In this document: positions 1 through 8,504 of the stretch, one piece after another
Numbering within the stretch: position 1 is the first letter of the stretch
How the letters are laid out: every line of letters starts with the position of its first letter
Source of the DNA: Pseudonocardia sp. T1-2H
GTDB lineage: Bacteria > Actinomycetota > Actinomycetes > Mycobacteriales > Pseudonocardiaceae
DNA length: 64,000 nucleotides
Assembly (NCBI RefSeq): GCF_038039215.1
Contig: NZ_JBBPCL010000001.1
Coordinates: 2,790,001-2,854,000 of the forward strand
Direction: 5' to 3'
Notes under the pieces: generated by a model
Seen by the model: the letters and a program-made list of their open reading frames with translations, nothing else
The model's database searches: none
Told to the model about the DNA's origin: nothing
Position numbers and translations under genes: made by a program

Positions 1-1
1 G

Positions 2-331
2 GCGGACCTCGTCGATGCGCTGCGGGCGGGGCGCCCGGCGCTGTCGGACGAGGACCGGGCCGCGGCGGAGAAGCTGCTGGGCATGGCCGGTGACCTGCCG
101 GCCGCGCGGCTCGGCCTGCCGGACGGCGCGGGTGCGGACGACGTGCGGCTGGCGGCGGCCGCGCAGCTCTCGCGGTGGCGGCTGCGGGCGTCGCAGCCGC
201 TGGCGACGAAGGACTTCCGGGACGCGGCCGCGGTGCTGGTCCGGACGTGCGAGCACCTGGTCTCCGCGGCACCGGCGACCGAGCCGGCCCCGCCCGGGGA
301 CCCCGTCCGCCGCGCCGGCGCCCAGGCCTGA
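2..331 (+). CDS. C-terminal end of a dynamin-like GTPase (partial, 5' end outside window)
   Basis: The first 110 codons of the window form the tail of a protein whose start lies upstream. The frame is open from base 2 to TGA at 329-331. The visible part is alanine- and arginine-rich, with a block reading LSRWRLRASQPL and then VLVRTCEHLV. From memory this resembles the C-terminal helices of actinobacterial dynamin-like or 50S-binding GTPases, where an RWxxRAxxPL segment is followed by a conserved RTCE motif. No G-domain motif is visible because that part would be off the left edge, so the family call rests on this similarity only. About 100 bases separate it from the next gene, which has its own ribosome site. 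Confidence 0.4.
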   Translation, partial: ADLVDALRAGRPALSDEDRAAAEKLLGMAGDLPAARLGLPDGAGADDVRLAAAAQLSRWRLRASQPLATKDFRDAAAVLVRTCEHLVSAAPATEPAPPGDPVRRAGAQA

Positions 332-437
332 CGTCCTGCGCCGTTCGGCCCATCCCCGATCGTCCGGGTGGAACCGTCGGGCCCCGGTGATTGACTGTCC
401 GCGGCGTCGGGGGACGGCACGGTGGCAAGGGGTGACG

Positions 438-1781
438 GTGATCCCTGATGTTTCGGGCGGCTCGGGCGTGACCGGTGTTCTCGGGCTGGCGCTGCAGGTG
501 GGGCGCACGCCCGCCGCAGACCTCGATCTCGGCGCGATGCTCTCGGGCGTCTGCGCGAGCCTGCCGGCGGCGCTGGGCGTCTCGGGTGCGGTGATCGTGC
601 TGGCGGAGCCGCCGGACCCGGTGAGCGGCGCCGTCTTCGGGTCGGACGAGGCGTCCGCCCGGCTGGGGTTGCTGCAGCACCGCGCCGGTTCCGGGCCGGT
701 CCTCGGCGCCCTACGGTCCGGCCGCGCGATGGTCACGCCGGATCTCACCCGGATCGGCCCGCCCGAGCTCGCGGCCGCCGCCGCGGACGCCGGCCTCGTC
801 GTCTCGGTGGCCGTGCCGCTGGCGCTCGACGGTCACGTGATCGGCGGTCTGCAGCTGCTCGGTCACCCCGGCGTGCGGATGGACTCGCACCTGGCGGACG
901 AGCTGTCCCCGCTGGTCGAGGCGCTGTCTGCGCGTCTCGCGGACGTCCGGGAGCTGAGCCGGTGCAGGGCCGCGGCCGCCCGGTCGACGGCCGGGCGGGA
1001 GCGCTCCGCGCCCGTCGAGCAGGCCATGGGGATGCTGGCCGAGCGGTATCGGACGGACATCGAGGAGGCCGGCCGGTATCTGCGCAGCCAGGCCGGGAAC
1101 ACCGGTCGTGAGCTCGCCGAGATGGCGGCTGCGGTGATCGAGCGCCGGGACGGCGACGGCGCCGTCGCACCGACCGTGCCGGGGCCGCGGGAGGGCGGGC
1201 CGGGGGAGCGGGTGGAGCCCGCCCCACCCGCGGGGACGGGCGGACACCGGCGGGCGGTCCGTCCCGCGGACGAGGCACCGCCGGAGGACCTGCGGGCCCG
1301 CGAGGACCGGTTCCGGGAGGCGCGTTCCCGGGGCGCGGAGCCGCGCCGCCCGCGAGACACCCGGGCTGAGGGTCGACCCGGCCCGCATTCGACTCTGCCC
1401 GCGCAGCCCGGCCCCGCGCAGCCCGGCACCGTTCGGCCCCTCCCGGCCGAGGCGCGGGCGGCCGGAGCGCCGCCGCAGCCGCGGTCCGGCGAGGCGTCCG
1501 CCACCGCGCAGACGCAGGCGATCACCGTACGGCGGCCCGGCGGCGGTCCGGAGGTACCGCCCGGGCCGCGACTCCCGCAGGGGAGCCTGGTCCCGCCCGC
1601 ATCGGACTTCCCGGAACTGCTCCCACGGGCGCTCGGGGAGCCGCACCCCGCGGAACCGTGGCCGGACCTCGCGCGCGGCCGCCCGGCGCCCCGGCCCCAC
1701 GAGGGCCTCGCGGAGCCGGGACCGGGGACGGCCGCGCCGGGCGCGCGCCCCCGCGCCCGGCACCGCCGTGACGACGACTGA
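438..1781 (+). CDS. GAF and ANTAR domain-containing transcription antitermination regulator with a long disordered tail
   Basis: Residues about 10-170 form a GAF sensory domain (ends VAVPLALDGHVIGGLQLLG). Residues about 190-235 carry an ANTAR RNA-binding helix set, with EQAMGMLAERY and an A-rich last helix ending AEMAAAVIE. ANTAR proteins bind dual hexaloop RNA hairpins and prevent termination; the GAF domain would sense a small ligand or redox state. GTG at 438 is preferred because AAGGGG lies five bases upstream; GTG 432 is the alternative and is too close to it. The last 210 or so residues are Pro/Arg/Glu/Ala-rich with no predicted fold, which is unusual for the family (normally about 230-250 residues). 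It stands alone, just upstream of the TPP-controlled operon, with no obvious partner. The ligand is unknown. Confidence 0.8.
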   Translation: MIPDVSGGSGVTGVLGLALQVGRTPAADLDLGAMLSGVCASLPAALGVSGAVIVLAEPPDPVSGAVFGSDEASARLGLLQHRAGSGPVLGALRSGRAMVTPDLTRIGPPELAAAAADAGLVVSVAVPLALDGHVIGGLQLLGHPGVRMDSHLADELSPLVEALSARLADVRELSRCRAAAARSTAGRERSAPVEQAMGMLAERYRTDIEEAGRYLRSQAGNTGRELAEMAAAVIERRDGDGAVAPTVPGPREGGPGERVEPAPPAGTGGHRRAVRPADEAPPEDLRAREDRFREARSRGAEPRRPRDTRAEGRPGPHSTLPAQPGPAQPGTVRPLPAEARAAGAPPQPRSGEASATAQTQAITVRRPGGGPEVPPGPRLPQGSLVPPASDFPELLPRALGEPHPAEPWPDLARGRPAPRPHEGLAEPGPGTAAPGARPRARHRRDDD

Positions 1782-1865
1782 CAGCCGAGCCCGTCCGTGA
1801 TCGTCCGCACGCCTCCCGCCCGGCGCTGGCGGGGGCCGGGTACGGCACGTAGGGTTCGGATCCGT

Positions 1866-1958
1866 CACCGCGGGAGCACTCACGATCCGAGGCTGAGAGG
1901 ACGGCAGGACCGGCCGTCGACCGTTCGTACCTGACCCGGTTAGCACCGGCGTAGGGAG
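1866..1958 (+). promoter_or_regulatory. TPP riboswitch (THI element)
   Basis: The conserved blocks of the thiamine pyrophosphate aptamer are present in order. They are GCGGGAGC near 1869, CTGAGA at 1893-1898, ACCTGA at 1929-1934, then CCGGTTAGCACCGGCG and AGGGA at 1953-1957. The variable P3 arm lies between CTGAGA and ACCTGA. The last block runs directly into AGGGAGGA, the ribosome site of the next gene, whose TTG start is at 1966. TPP binding would close P1 and hide that site, so translational repression is the likely mechanism (inference). It controls the three-gene importer that follows. Confidence 0.93.
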
Positions 1959-1965
1959 GAACGCG

Positions 1966-3012
1966 TTGCGCGTCTCTGCACGTCGTCGTCTGAGGGCGAT
2001 CGCCCTCGTCCTCGGCACGGTCCTGGTCCTCGCCGGTTGCGGCAGCGGCACCACGGCCTCCGGGGGCAGCGCCGCCACCCCGGCCCCGAACACGGTCCGC
2101 ATCGCGCTGGACTGGACCCCCAACACCAACCACACCGGGCTCTACGTCGCCCAGCAGCGGGGCTGGTTCCGCGACGCAGGCCTGGACGTGCAGTTCCTGC
2201 CGTACAACAGCACCTCCCCGGACACCCTCGTCGGTTCCGGGGCGGCCGAGTTCGGGATCAGCTTCCAGGACTCCTTCACCTTCTCCAAGGGCTCCGGCGC
2301 GGACATCACCTCAGTGATGGCGATCCTGCAGCACTGGGCCACCGAGGTCGCGGTGAAGGCGGGCCGGGCGGACATCGCCTCGCCCAAGGACCTCGACGGC
2401 AAGGTCTACGGCGGGTTCGGCGGTCCGGGCGAGGTACCCAAGATGCGCAAGGTGATCCAGGACGCCGGCGGGCAGGGGAACTTCTCCACCGTCACGCTCG
2501 GGACGTCGGCGTACGAGGCGCTCTACGCGGGCCAGGTCGACTTCACCGAGCCGTTCGTCGCCTGGGAGGGCATCGAGGCGGAGCTGCGCGGCGAGCCGCT
2601 CAAGACCTTCTCCTACACCGACTACGGCTTCCCGGACGCCTACAACGTCCTGCTCATCGGCAACTCGCCCTGGCTGCAGGCGCACCCCGACCAGGCGAAG
2701 GCCTTCGTCCAGGCGGCCCAGCGCGGCTACCAGCTCGCCGCGGACGACCCGGCCGCCGCCGCGAAGGACCTCGAGGACGCCAACCCGGGCGCCTTCAACG
2801 AGCCCGAGCTCGTCCGCCGCAGCCAGGAGATGCTGGCGAAGGACTACCTGAAGGACGAGCAGGGGAAGGTCGGCACCCAGACGCTGGACCGCTGGTCCGG
2901 GTTCTCCGGCTTCCTGATCGACACCGGCGCGGTCGTCGACGCCGACGGCAAGCCCCTCGCCACCCGACCGGACTTCTCGACATGGTTCACCAACTCCTAC
3001 CTCGCTTCCTGA
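1966..3012 (+). CDS. thiY: Thiamine-precursor ABC transporter, substrate-binding lipoprotein (NMT1/THI5-like, ThiY family)
   Basis: This is a 348-residue extracytoplasmic receptor for a pyrimidine precursor of thiamine. The N-terminus has Arg residues, a hydrophobic stretch and lipobox LAGC, with Cys25 as the lipidated residue. The mature part opens with the family signature IALDWTPNTNHTG, typical of NMT1/THI5-like periplasmic proteins. The length fits the family. It follows a TPP riboswitch directly, and the TTG start sits five bases after AGGGAGGA. Permease and ATPase genes follow with overlaps, so the three make one operon repressed when TPP is plentiful. Whether the ligand is HMP or formylaminopyrimidine cannot be told from sequence. 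Confidence 0.9.
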   Translation: MRVSARRRLRAIALVLGTVLVLAGCGSGTTASGGSAATPAPNTVRIALDWTPNTNHTGLYVAQQRGWFRDAGLDVQFLPYNSTSPDTLVGSGAAEFGISFQDSFTFSKGSGADITSVMAILQHWATEVAVKAGRADIASPKDLDGKVYGGFGGPGEVPKMRKVIQDAGGQGNFSTVTLGTSAYEALYAGQVDFTEPFVAWEGIEAELRGEPLKTFSYTDYGFPDAYNVLLIGNSPWLQAHPDQAKAFVQAAQRGYQLAADDPAAAAKDLEDANPGAFNEPELVRRSQEMLAKDYLKDEQGKVGTQTLDRWSGFSGFLIDTGAVVDADGKPLATRPDFSTWFTNSYLAS

Positions 3013-3767
3013 GCCCGCGCCGGCTCCTCCCGCCGCTGGTGATCGTCGCGGCCCTGCTGGTCGTCTGGCAGGTCGCGGTGACGGTCCTCGACGTCCGGCC
3101 CCAGGTGCTGCCGTCGCCGCTGCGGGTCGTCGAACAGGGCTGGGCGTTCCGCGACGCCCTGTGGGCCAACACGGTGCCGACGTTGCAGGTCACGGCGGTC
3201 GGCTTCGCGGTGTCGCTGGCCGTGGGCTGGGTGCTGGCGATCGTCGTCGACTTCTCGCCGTGGCTGCGCCGGGCGCTGGTGCCGCTGCTCGTCGCGTCCC
3301 AGACCCTGCCGATCGTCGCGATCGCCCCGCTGCTGATCATCTGGTTCGGCTTCGGGCTGCTGCCCAAGGTCGTGGTGATCGCGCTCGTGACGTTCTTCCC
3401 GATCGCCGTCGGGCTGATCGAGGGGTTCGCCGCGACGGACCGCGAGGCGTCGAACCTGCTGCGCAGCATGGGCGGCGGCCGCTGGCAGGAGTTCCGCTAC
3501 GTGCGGCTGCCGGGGGCCATGCCGTCGTTCTTCACGGCCCTGCGGATCGGGATCACCTACGCGGTGACGGGCGCGATCTTCGCCGAGTACGTCGGCGCCC
3601 GGGCCGGCCTGGGAATCTTCATGAACCAGCAGAAGAACTCGTTCCGGACGGATCTGGTGCTGGCTGCGGTGGTCGTGACGGCGGTGCTCAGCGTGGCGCT
3701 CTTCGGCCTCACGTTCCTGGTGCAGCGGCTGCTCGTCCCCTGGTACCGGAGGGACACCCGTGCCTGA
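2982..3767 (+). CDS. thiX: Thiamine-precursor ABC transporter, permease (ThiX-like)
   Basis: This is a 261-residue inner-membrane permease of the BPD_transp_1 superfamily. Several hydrophobic helices are visible, beginning with LVIVAALLVVWQVAV. The cytoplasmic EAA loop, where the ATPase docks, is seen around residues 150-180 (EASNLLRSMGGGRWQEFRYV). ATG at 2982 overlaps the end of the binding-protein gene by 31 bases, suggesting translational coupling; GTG 3039 is a shorter alternative that would cut into the first helix. It ends eight bases inside the ATPase gene. Together with its neighbours it would form the membrane channel of a pyrimidine importer. Confidence 0.88.
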   Translation: MVHQLLPRFLSPRRLLPPLVIVAALLVVWQVAVTVLDVRPQVLPSPLRVVEQGWAFRDALWANTVPTLQVTAVGFAVSLAVGWVLAIVVDFSPWLRRALVPLLVASQTLPIVAIAPLLIIWFGFGLLPKVVVIALVTFFPIAVGLIEGFAATDREASNLLRSMGGGRWQEFRYVRLPGAMPSFFTALRIGITYAVTGAIFAEYVGARAGLGIFMNQQKNSFRTDLVLAAVVVTAVLSVALFGLTFLVQRLLVPWYRRDTRA

Positions 3768-4503
3768 GCAGAAGATCGTCGTCGACGGGCTGTCCGTCTC
3801 CTTCGGCGAGCTCCGGGTCCTGGACGACCTCTCCTTCGACGTCGCCCCCGGCGAGTTCGTGTCGGTCATCGGCCCCAGTGGCTGCGGTAAGAGCACCCTG
3901 TTCAACGTCCTGGCCGGCCTGCTGGAACCCGACCGCGGCGAGGTGCTCGTCGACGGCGCCCCCGCCGGCCGGGAGACCTTCGGCTACATGCCGCAGAAGG
4001 ACCTGCTCTTCCCGTGGCGCACCGTCCTGGACAACACCACGCTCGGCCTCGAGGTCGCCGGTATGCGCCGCCGGGACGCCCGGGAGAAGGCCCGTGCGCT
4101 GTTCGCGCCCTTCGGCCTGGCGGGGTTCGAGAGGTCCCGCCCGGAGGAGCTGTCCGGGGGGATGCGGCAGCGGGCCGCGCTGTTGCGGACGGTGGTCCAG
4201 GACCGCGAGGTGCTGCTGCTCGACGAGCCGTTCGGCGCCCTGGACTCGCTGACCCGCACCGCCATGCAGGAGTGGCTGGAGGGCGTGCGCGACCGCTACG
4301 GCTGGACCGTCCTGCTGATCACCCACGACATCCGGGAGGCGGTGTTCCTCTCCGACCGGGTCCTCGTGCTGTCCCCGCGCCCGGCGCACGTCCGGGGGGA
4401 GGTCGCCGTCGACCTGGCCCGGCCCCGGGCCGTCGAGGTCGTGACGGACCCGACGTTCGCCGCGGCCGAGGCGGGGCTGCTCGCGGCCCTGCGCGCGTCG
4501 TGA
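3760..4503 (+). CDS. thiZ: Thiamine-precursor ABC transporter, ATP-binding protein (ThiZ-like)
   Basis: This is the 247-residue nucleotide-binding subunit. Walker A is GPSGCGKST (near residue 44), the Q-loop is MPQKDLLFPWR, the signature is LSGGMRQR, Walker B is VLLLDEPFGALD, and the switch is ITHD. The order and spacing are those of the nitrate/sulfonate/thiamine-precursor class of importers. GTG 3760 overlaps the permease stop by eight bases. It is the last gene of the riboswitch-controlled operon. The class alone cannot separate thiamine precursors from taurine or nitrate; the riboswitch and the ThiY-like receptor decide it. Confidence 0.9.
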   Translation: MPEQKIVVDGLSVSFGELRVLDDLSFDVAPGEFVSVIGPSGCGKSTLFNVLAGLLEPDRGEVLVDGAPAGRETFGYMPQKDLLFPWRTVLDNTTLGLEVAGMRRRDAREKARALFAPFGLAGFERSRPEELSGGMRQRAALLRTVVQDREVLLLDEPFGALDSLTRTAMQEWLEGVRDRYGWTVLLITHDIREAVFLSDRVLVLSPRPAHVRGEVAVDLARPRAVEVVTDPTFAAAEAGLLAALRAS

Positions 4504-4527
4504 CCCCGCCCTCGTAACCTGGGACAC

Positions 4528-4764
4528 GTGGCTCCAGAGATCACGTCCGGCGCGCTCAAGCACGGGATCACCGCCGATGCCATCCGCGCCGTGCTCGCGG
4601 AGCCGATCCGGCTCGTCCCGCAGGGTGACCGGCTGCTCTACATCGGGATCGGCCCGGACCGGAACCTCCTCGAGGTGGTCCTGGAGAAGGCGCCGGCGGG
4701 GGAGCGGGTGGTCCACGCGATGCGCTTGCGCCCGAAGAACTACTCCTACCTCAGCCGGATGTGA
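4528..4764 (+). CDS. Small BrnT-like/toxin-fold hypothetical protein
   Basis: A 78-residue protein starting at GTG 4528, 24 bases after the ATPase gene. It contains KHGIT, a central LLYIGIGPDRNLLEVVLE strand pair and a basic end (RLRPKNYSYL). This arrangement (KHG start, G-x-D-x-x-LLEVV strands, then A-x-R-x-R) resembles the BrnT/RelE-like small toxin fold common in actinobacteria. There is no recognisable antitoxin next to it: the next gene is convergent and encodes a secreted enzyme. Solitary members of this family are frequent and need not be toxins. Its stop overlaps the tail of the convergent gene by 14 bases. Confidence 0.55.
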   Translation: MAPEITSGALKHGITADAIRAVLAEPIRLVPQGDRLLYIGIGPDRNLLEVVLEKAPAGERVVHAMRLRPKNYSYLSRM

Positions 4765-6184
4765 CCGCGGTGCCGGGCGCCGGGAGGTTCCGCGCCGCGT
4801 CGTCCGCCACGAACACCCAGTCCCCGTCGTCCGGCGGGCTCACCGTGCGCTCACCGGCCGGGCCGTCCGCGGCCTCCCGGACGGCCTCACCGGTGCGCGG
4901 GTCGAACCACCAGGTGCGGGCCGTGGGGCCGGCCAGCCCGGACATGTCGATCGTGAACTCGCGGGCCTGCGGCACGTAGGCCACGAGGTAGCTGCCGTCC
5001 GAGGCCTGGCTGGCCTGGATGCGGCCCGCGCCGTCGCCCGGGTCGGCCACGAGGTCCGCGGGCGCGCCGAGGGTGTACGGCCGGGACTCCATCAGCGCCC
5101 GGAGGTGCCCCATCTGGACGCCGGCCTCGGCCTTCAGCCCTTCCTCCCAGTTCCCGCGGGCGCCGAGCTCGGCGCGGCGCCCCCCGGTGCCGAGGAACTG
5201 CCAGACGGAGTGGTGGCCGTAGGTGTGGCCGAACGCGCCGCCGAGCACGGACCAGTAGGCGTCGCTGCGCACGTCGACCGCCTTCGAGTAGCCGTCCTGC
5301 GGCTTCCAGCACCACGGGTGGTCCTCGTAGAGCGGCTCGCCGTCGAGGAACGGCTTGTCCGATGACGCCCCGAAGGTCGAGTTCACCAGTTTCCGCCGGA
5401 CGTCGTAGCGGCGGCAGTGCCCGCCCTGGATCATGTTGACGTCCAGCCAGTCGTCGCCGTCGAACCATTCGGCCGACGTCTGGTCGCCCTGCGGGTGGTA
5501 GGTCATCAGGACGTCGCCGCCCGCGCCCTGTTCGATGCCGCGGGCCAGGGTCCGCCAGATGTCCTCCACCCCGTCCGCCGGGGCGTCCCCGCCGAGGACG
5601 TAGATCACCCGGTCCCCGTAGCGCTCGCCGACGAACTCACCGTAGGCCTGCGCGTTCCGCTCGGTGAGCAGCGAGCCGACCTGGTCGTCCGCCCAGACCG
5701 GGAGGAGCGCGATGCGCAGGCCCCGCTGCGCGGCCTGCTCGACGACGTAGTCGACGTGGTCCCAGTAGTCGTACTGCTCCTCGTCCGCCGGGTCTGCGCC
5801 CTCGGTGGTCACCAGGTTGTCCAGCGAACCCTTGTACGGGTCGTCGCCGTGGCGGTTCGGGCCCGGCCCCCCGGCCTGCGGGAAGATCGCGACGGCCTGG
5901 ATCACGGTGTAGCCCTGGGCCGCGCGGGTGTCGAGGTAGGTGAGGACCTCGTCGCGGTCGAGGTTCAACGGCAGGGACCACGCGGTGTCACCCAGCCAGA
6001 AGAACGGCGCGCCGGACGCGTCGGCGAGGAACCGGCCCTGCACGTGCAGCGGGCCGACGTTCCCGGGCGCCGTCGCGGCGGGCGGGCCGGTCGGGGGCTC
6101 CTGCGCGGGCACGGCCGCGCCGCAGGCGGCCGCCGTCGCGAGCACGCTGCCGAGGAGGACGAGCGTACGGGCGGCCCTGTTCAC
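4751..6184 (-). CDS. Secreted DUF4038 (apiosidase-like, GH140-type) glycoside hydrolase lipoprotein
   Basis: A 477-residue lipoprotein with hydrophobic leader LVLLGSVLATAAAC (Cys21). The DUF4038/apiosidase-like TIM barrel starts with FLADASGAPFFWLGDTAW and continues through YDYWDHVDYVV, VIYVLGGD and PFLDGEPLYEDHP. The C-terminal 90 residues form a beta domain of the putative collagen-binding type seen after DUF4038. GTG 6184 was chosen because GGAAG lies four bases upstream and the leader begins right after it; a longer frame exists without a signal peptide. Its role would be to cleave a plant or cell-wall side-chain sugar outside the cell; the substrate is unknown. The 299 bases upstream hold its leader and promoter region; I see no gene there. 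Confidence 0.75.
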   Translation of the reverse strand: MNRAARTLVLLGSVLATAAACGAAVPAQEPPTGPPAATAPGNVGPLHVQGRFLADASGAPFFWLGDTAWSLPLNLDRDEVLTYLDTRAAQGYTVIQAVAIFPQAGGPGPNRHGDDPYKGSLDNLVTTEGADPADEEQYDYWDHVDYVVEQAAQRGLRIALLPVWADDQVGSLLTERNAQAYGEFVGERYGDRVIYVLGGDAPADGVEDIWRTLARGIEQGAGGDVLMTYHPQGDQTSAEWFDGDDWLDVNMIQGGHCRRYDVRRKLVNSTFGASSDKPFLDGEPLYEDHPWCWKPQDGYSKAVDVRSDAYWSVLGGAFGHTYGHHSVWQFLGTGGRRAELGARGNWEEGLKAEAGVQMGHLRALMESRPYTLGAPADLVADPGDGAGRIQASQASDGSYLVAYVPQAREFTIDMSGLAGPTARTWWFDPRTGEAVREAADGPAGERTVSPPDDGDWVFVADDAARNLPAPGTAVTSG

Positions 6185-6483
6185 GCGTCTTCCGATCTCT
6201 CGTCCGATTCGTCCTGTCCGGGTCGAGCGTGCGTGCCGGAAGATCACCGCACAAGGAGCGACACGGCGGTGCCCCCGGACCGGGTGACACACGAACGGGG
6301 AGCGGGGCGGGGGTGTCATGGTGTGCGGAGCGTGGCACGCGGCGCCCCGGGAGGCACATCCTTCACAGCGTCCACTCAGGCAACCACCCGGTCACCGGAC
6401 CGGGCGACGGGCGCGGCGCCGGCGCCGGCTGTGGGGGTGACCGCCGCCGCCCACGCGCCGTGCGCTCACGGTGGGTGACGCGC

Positions 6484-7149
6484 TCAGCCCAGCCGCGCGG
6501 CCAGGTCCACCAGGGACCGCACGGTGTGGTCCGGCGCACGGACGTGCCCCGGGTACGGCAGCCCTTCCCGGTCGACCCAGGCGGTGGCCAGGCCCGCCCG
6601 CGCAGCGCCGTGCAGGTCCCAGGGGTGCACGGCGACCATCAGCAGGTCGCCCGGCTCGGCCTCGCAGACCCGCGCCGCGTAGGCGTAGGCGCCGGGGGCG
6701 GGCTTCCAGATTCCCGCGTCGTCGACGGACAGGACGTGGTCGAAGTGCCCGCGCAGCCCGGCGTCGCCCAGCAGCTTCTCCGCGACGGGCACCCCCCCGT
6801 TGCTCAACGTCACCAGCCGCAACCCGGCGGTCCTGAGCTGCCGGACCCCGTCGGCGACGTCCGGGTGCAGGGGCAGCGCGAGGAAGCCGTCGAGGACGTG
6901 CCGGACCGCGGCGTCGAGGTCCCGGTCGATCTCCACCCCGGTCAGGAGGGTCCGGGCGACCTCGGCAGCGACCGTCGCGAACGGCTGCGAGTCCCCGCTC
7001 GCGGCGAGGCCGATGCCCTCCCGGAGGGTCGAGGCGAACCAGAGCGGGGCGAGGTGGGCGGGGGCGCCGAGGTCGGTGAAGCGGCCGGCCATCGGGCGCA
7101 TGTCGGAGAGCGTCTCGTTGACGTCGAACACGACGGTGTGCACTGCCAT
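6484..7149 (-). CDS. Haloacid dehalogenase type II-like HAD hydrolase
   Basis: 221 residues. Motif I is FDVNETL near residue 8, whose Asp would be the nucleophile. The helical cap follows. Motif II is TLSNGG (residues 116-121), and the IWKPAPGAYAYAA segment carries the conserved Lys and Pro of the L-2-haloacid dehalogenase subfamily. The last part has VAVHPWDLHGAARAG where many relatives have V-A-x-H-x-x-D. The family hydrolyses C-halogen or phosphate bonds; the true substrate cannot be given. It is transcribed leftward, with the glycoside hydrolase gene 299 bases further on. It lies back-to-back with cobL. Confidence 0.82.
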   Translation of the reverse strand: MAVHTVVFDVNETLSDMRPMAGRFTDLGAPAHLAPLWFASTLREGIGLAASGDSQPFATVAAEVARTLLTGVEIDRDLDAAVRHVLDGFLALPLHPDVADGVRQLRTAGLRLVTLSNGGVPVAEKLLGDAGLRGHFDHVLSVDDAGIWKPAPGAYAYAARVCEAEPGDLLMVAVHPWDLHGAARAGLATAWVDREGLPYPGHVRAPDHTVRSLVDLAARLG

Positions 7150-7247
7150 GGGGTGATCGTCGCAGCGGGGCGACGGTGACGCACGACGCCCGACCCGGGC
7201 GCCGCGGTCACGTAGGGTTTCCGGGGTTTCGTCGAGAGGTGGAGCAC

Positions 7248-8504
7248 GTGGGCGAGAGTCCGGTCAGGGACACGTTCGTGCAGCGGCAGGGCGCGCGACC
7301 GGCGGTCACGGTCGTCGGGATCGGGGCCGACGGGTGGAACGGCCTCGGCGGGTCCGCGCAGGACGCGCTCGCGTCCGCCGAGGTGATCCTCGGCGGGCCG
7401 CGGCAGCTGGAGCTGGTCTCCGGGCAGGTCGAGGCGGAGCTGGTGCCGTGGCCGTCGCCGCTGGTCCCGGCCCTGCCCGGGCTGCTGGAGCGCTACTCGG
7501 GGCAGCGGCTGTGCGCGCTCGCCTCCGGGGACCCCATGTTCTTCGGCCTCGGCGCCACCCTCGCCCGCACCATCGGGTCCTCGCGGATGCACGTGATCGC
7601 GCACCCGTCGTCGGTCACGCTGGCCTGCGCCCGGCTGGGCTGGCCCGCCGAGGACGTCGAGGTGGTCAGCGTCGTCGGCCGGCCGCTGGAGCGGGTGCGC
7701 CGTGCGGTTGCCCCCGGTCGCCGGCTGCTCGTGCTCAGCGCGGGCGCGCAGTCCCCGCGGGCGCTCGCCCGCCAGCTCACCGCCGACGGCTACGGCCCCA
7801 GCGCCCTGACCGTGCTGGAGCAGCTCGGCGGGCGCAGCGAGCGGATCGAGACCGGTACCGCCGCGACCTGGGCGCACGTGCCGGGGGACGCGCTGAACGT
7901 CGTCGCGGTCGAGTGCGAGGCGACCCCGGACGCGACCGTGCTCGGCGAGGTCCCGGGCCTGCCGGACGACGCCTACCTGCACGACGGCCAGCTCACCAAG
8001 CGGGAGGTCCGAGCCGTGACGCTCGCGCATCTCGCCCCGCGCCCGGACGAGCTGCTCTGGGACGTCGGCGGGGGCGCCGGGAGCATCGCGATCGAGTGGA
8101 TGCGCGCGCACCGCACGTGCCGGGCGATCGCGATCGAGTCCAACCCCGGGCGGGCCGCCGGGATCGCCGCGAACGCGGACGCGCTGGGCGTGCCCGCGCT
8201 GGAGGTCGTCACCGGCCGGGCACCGGATGCGCTGGCCGGGCTGCCCACCCCGGACGTCGTGTTCATCGGCGGCGGCGTGACCCGCGACGGCGTGTTCGAC
8301 GCCTGCTGGGCCGCGCTGCCCTCCGGCGGCCGGCTCGTCGCCAACGCGGTGACCGTGGAGGCCGAGACGGTGCTCACCTCGGGCCAGGCGCGGTTCGGCG
8401 GTGCGCTGGTGCGGGTGCAGGTGTCCCGCGCCGAGCCGGTCGGCGGGTTCCTGGGTTGGCGACCGAGCATGCCCGTCACGATCTGGAGCGCAGTCAAGCC
8501 ATGA
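7248..8504 (+). CDS. cobL: Precorrin-6B C5,C15-methyltransferase / decarboxylase (CobL, CbiE-CbiT fusion)
   Basis: A 418-residue fusion. The N-terminal half is a CbiE-type methylase (VTVVGIGADGW, EVILGGPRQLE, LASGDPMFFGLG). The C-terminal half is a CbiT-type class I methyltransferase with SAM motif DVGGGAGSIAIEW near residue 270. CobL methylates C5 and C15 of precorrin-6B and decarboxylates the acetate arm at C12, giving precorrin-8 in the aerobic cobalamin route. GTG 7248 is preceded by GAGAGGTGGAG. The gene ends in an ATGA overlap with cobM, so the two are translationally coupled. It opens the rightward half of the cobalamin cluster. Confidence 0.95.
   Translation: MGESPVRDTFVQRQGARPAVTVVGIGADGWNGLGGSAQDALASAEVILGGPRQLELVSGQVEAELVPWPSPLVPALPGLLERYSGQRLCALASGDPMFFGLGATLARTIGSSRMHVIAHPSSVTLACARLGWPAEDVEVVSVVGRPLERVRRAVAPGRRLLVLSAGAQSPRALARQLTADGYGPSALTVLEQLGGRSERIETGTAATWAHVPGDALNVVAVECEATPDATVLGEVPGLPDDAYLHDGQLTKREVRAVTLAHLAPRPDELLWDVGGGAGSIAIEWMRAHRTCRAIAIESNPGRAAGIAANADALGVPALEVVTGRAPDALAGLPTPDVVFIGGGVTRDGVFDACWAALPSGGRLVANAVTVEAETVLTSGQARFGGALVRVQVSRAEPVGGFLGWRPSMPVTIWSAVKP

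Noticed and set aside
711..2135. A 474-codon open frame on the minus strand opposite the GAF-ANTAR gene
   Set aside because: It is a GC-skew shadow. Composition is Arg/Pro/Gly-rich with no family, and the opposite strand has clear domains and the TPP riboswitch.
4528..4764. A toxin-antitoxin pair at 4.5 kb
   Set aside because: Only a toxin-like fold is present. No antitoxin gene lies upstream or downstream.
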